From Deltaproteobacteria bacterium (GTDB lineage: Bacteria > Bdellovibrionota > O2-12-FULL-43-9 > JACQJE01), in the NCBI GenBank assembly GCA_016205125.1, contig JACQJE010000172.1:1-5073 (forward strand): 5,073 nucleotides of DNA. Direction: 5' to 3'. This document shows, piece after piece, positions 5,014 through 5,073 of this stretch (position 1 is the first letter of the stretch; every line of letters starts with the position of its first letter). Both the position numbers and the translations under genes were made by a program. A model generated the notes under the pieces. It was not told where the DNA came from. It saw only the letters and a program-made list of their open reading frames with translations, and did no database searches.

Positions 5014-5073
5014 TGAAAGAACTTCGTCATTCCACCCCAGTAGCGGAGGATGTCATTGTAAAGAACGACGAGA
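5010..5073 (-). CDS. 3' end of an upstream gene, probably RseP/RasP-type site-2 protease (partial)
   Basis: The minus strand is open from the window edge to a TGA at 5012-5010 and encodes LVVLYNDILRYWGGMTKFFQ as its last 20 residues. A hydrophobic stretch running into (Y/F)NDIxR is typical, from memory, of the last transmembrane helix and tail of M50 site-2 proteases such as RseP and RasP, which cut anti-sigma factors in the inner membrane. An rseP gene directly upstream of tsaB is also a known order in Geobacter-like genomes. The TGA overlaps the candidate GTG start of tsaB, as expected of an operon. Only 20 codons are visible and no catalytic motif is included, so the family call is tentative although the coding frame is likely. 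Confidence 0.5.
   Translation of the reverse strand, partial: LVVLYNDILRYWGGMTKFFQ

Noticed and set aside
1..5073. CRISPR array, tRNA or rRNA genes, complete insertion sequence
   Set aside because: No regularly spaced repeats, cloverleaf or rRNA-like strings, and no transposase or integrase gene, were seen on either strand.

Overview
The window looks like bacterial chromosome from a Gram-negative organism of roughly 50% GC. It holds two pieces of core genome at the right edge (minus strand) and a run of accessory-type genes on the plus strand. Sequence clues to the host are a sigma-54 (-24/-12) promoter, an exported SUMF1/FGE-fold protein, and an rseP-like gene end directly upstream of tsaB. 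That rseP-tsaB order is, from memory, common in deltaproteobacteria-like genomes such as Geobacter. A deltaproteobacterial, Bdellovibrionota or PVC-like host fits, but the phylum cannot be fixed from this window.

Layout: 1-200 is AT-rich and holds no convincing gene. At 220-1359 (+) lies an AAA_14/DUF4143 ATPase with Walker A and B motifs, a winged-helix segment and a C-terminal PD-(D/E)XK-like motif. A 26-bp near-palindrome sits on its promoter -10 and start codons. The gap 1360-1696 carries a near-perfect sigma-54 promoter (1436-1452) and a leader of about 234 nt with two inverted repeats. It leads to a secreted or periplasmic SUMF1-domain protein (1697-2845, +) that has a HEAT-like N-terminal segment and lacks the catalytic cysteine pair of true formylglycine-generating enzymes. 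Between 2846 and about 3090 is a non-coding stretch rich in short hairpins that resembles the ribozyme part of a group II intron, without a visible domain V or reverse transcriptase. Next come an 11-bp-arm palindrome over a candidate promoter and a Fic/DUF4172 AMP-transferase-type gene (3151-4266, +, GTG start) with an intact catalytic motif, an N-terminal inhibitory helix and a C-terminal winged helix. Convergent to it, 9 nt away, is tsaB (4276-5013, -). Its candidate GTG start overlaps the stop of an upstream gene whose last 20 codons resemble the C-terminus of the RseP/RasP intramembrane protease.

How the genes relate: tsaB and the rseP-like gene look like a translationally coupled housekeeping operon. 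The three plus-strand genes each appear to have their own promoter, so they look like independently acquired modules and not one operon. The most interesting shared feature is that the DUF4143 ATPase and the Fic gene both encode a winged-helix segment, and both have a long palindrome covering the -10 box immediately before the start. That layout suggests two separately autoregulated, possibly mobile stress or defence-type genes. No clearly new multi-gene system can be demonstrated from the window alone.
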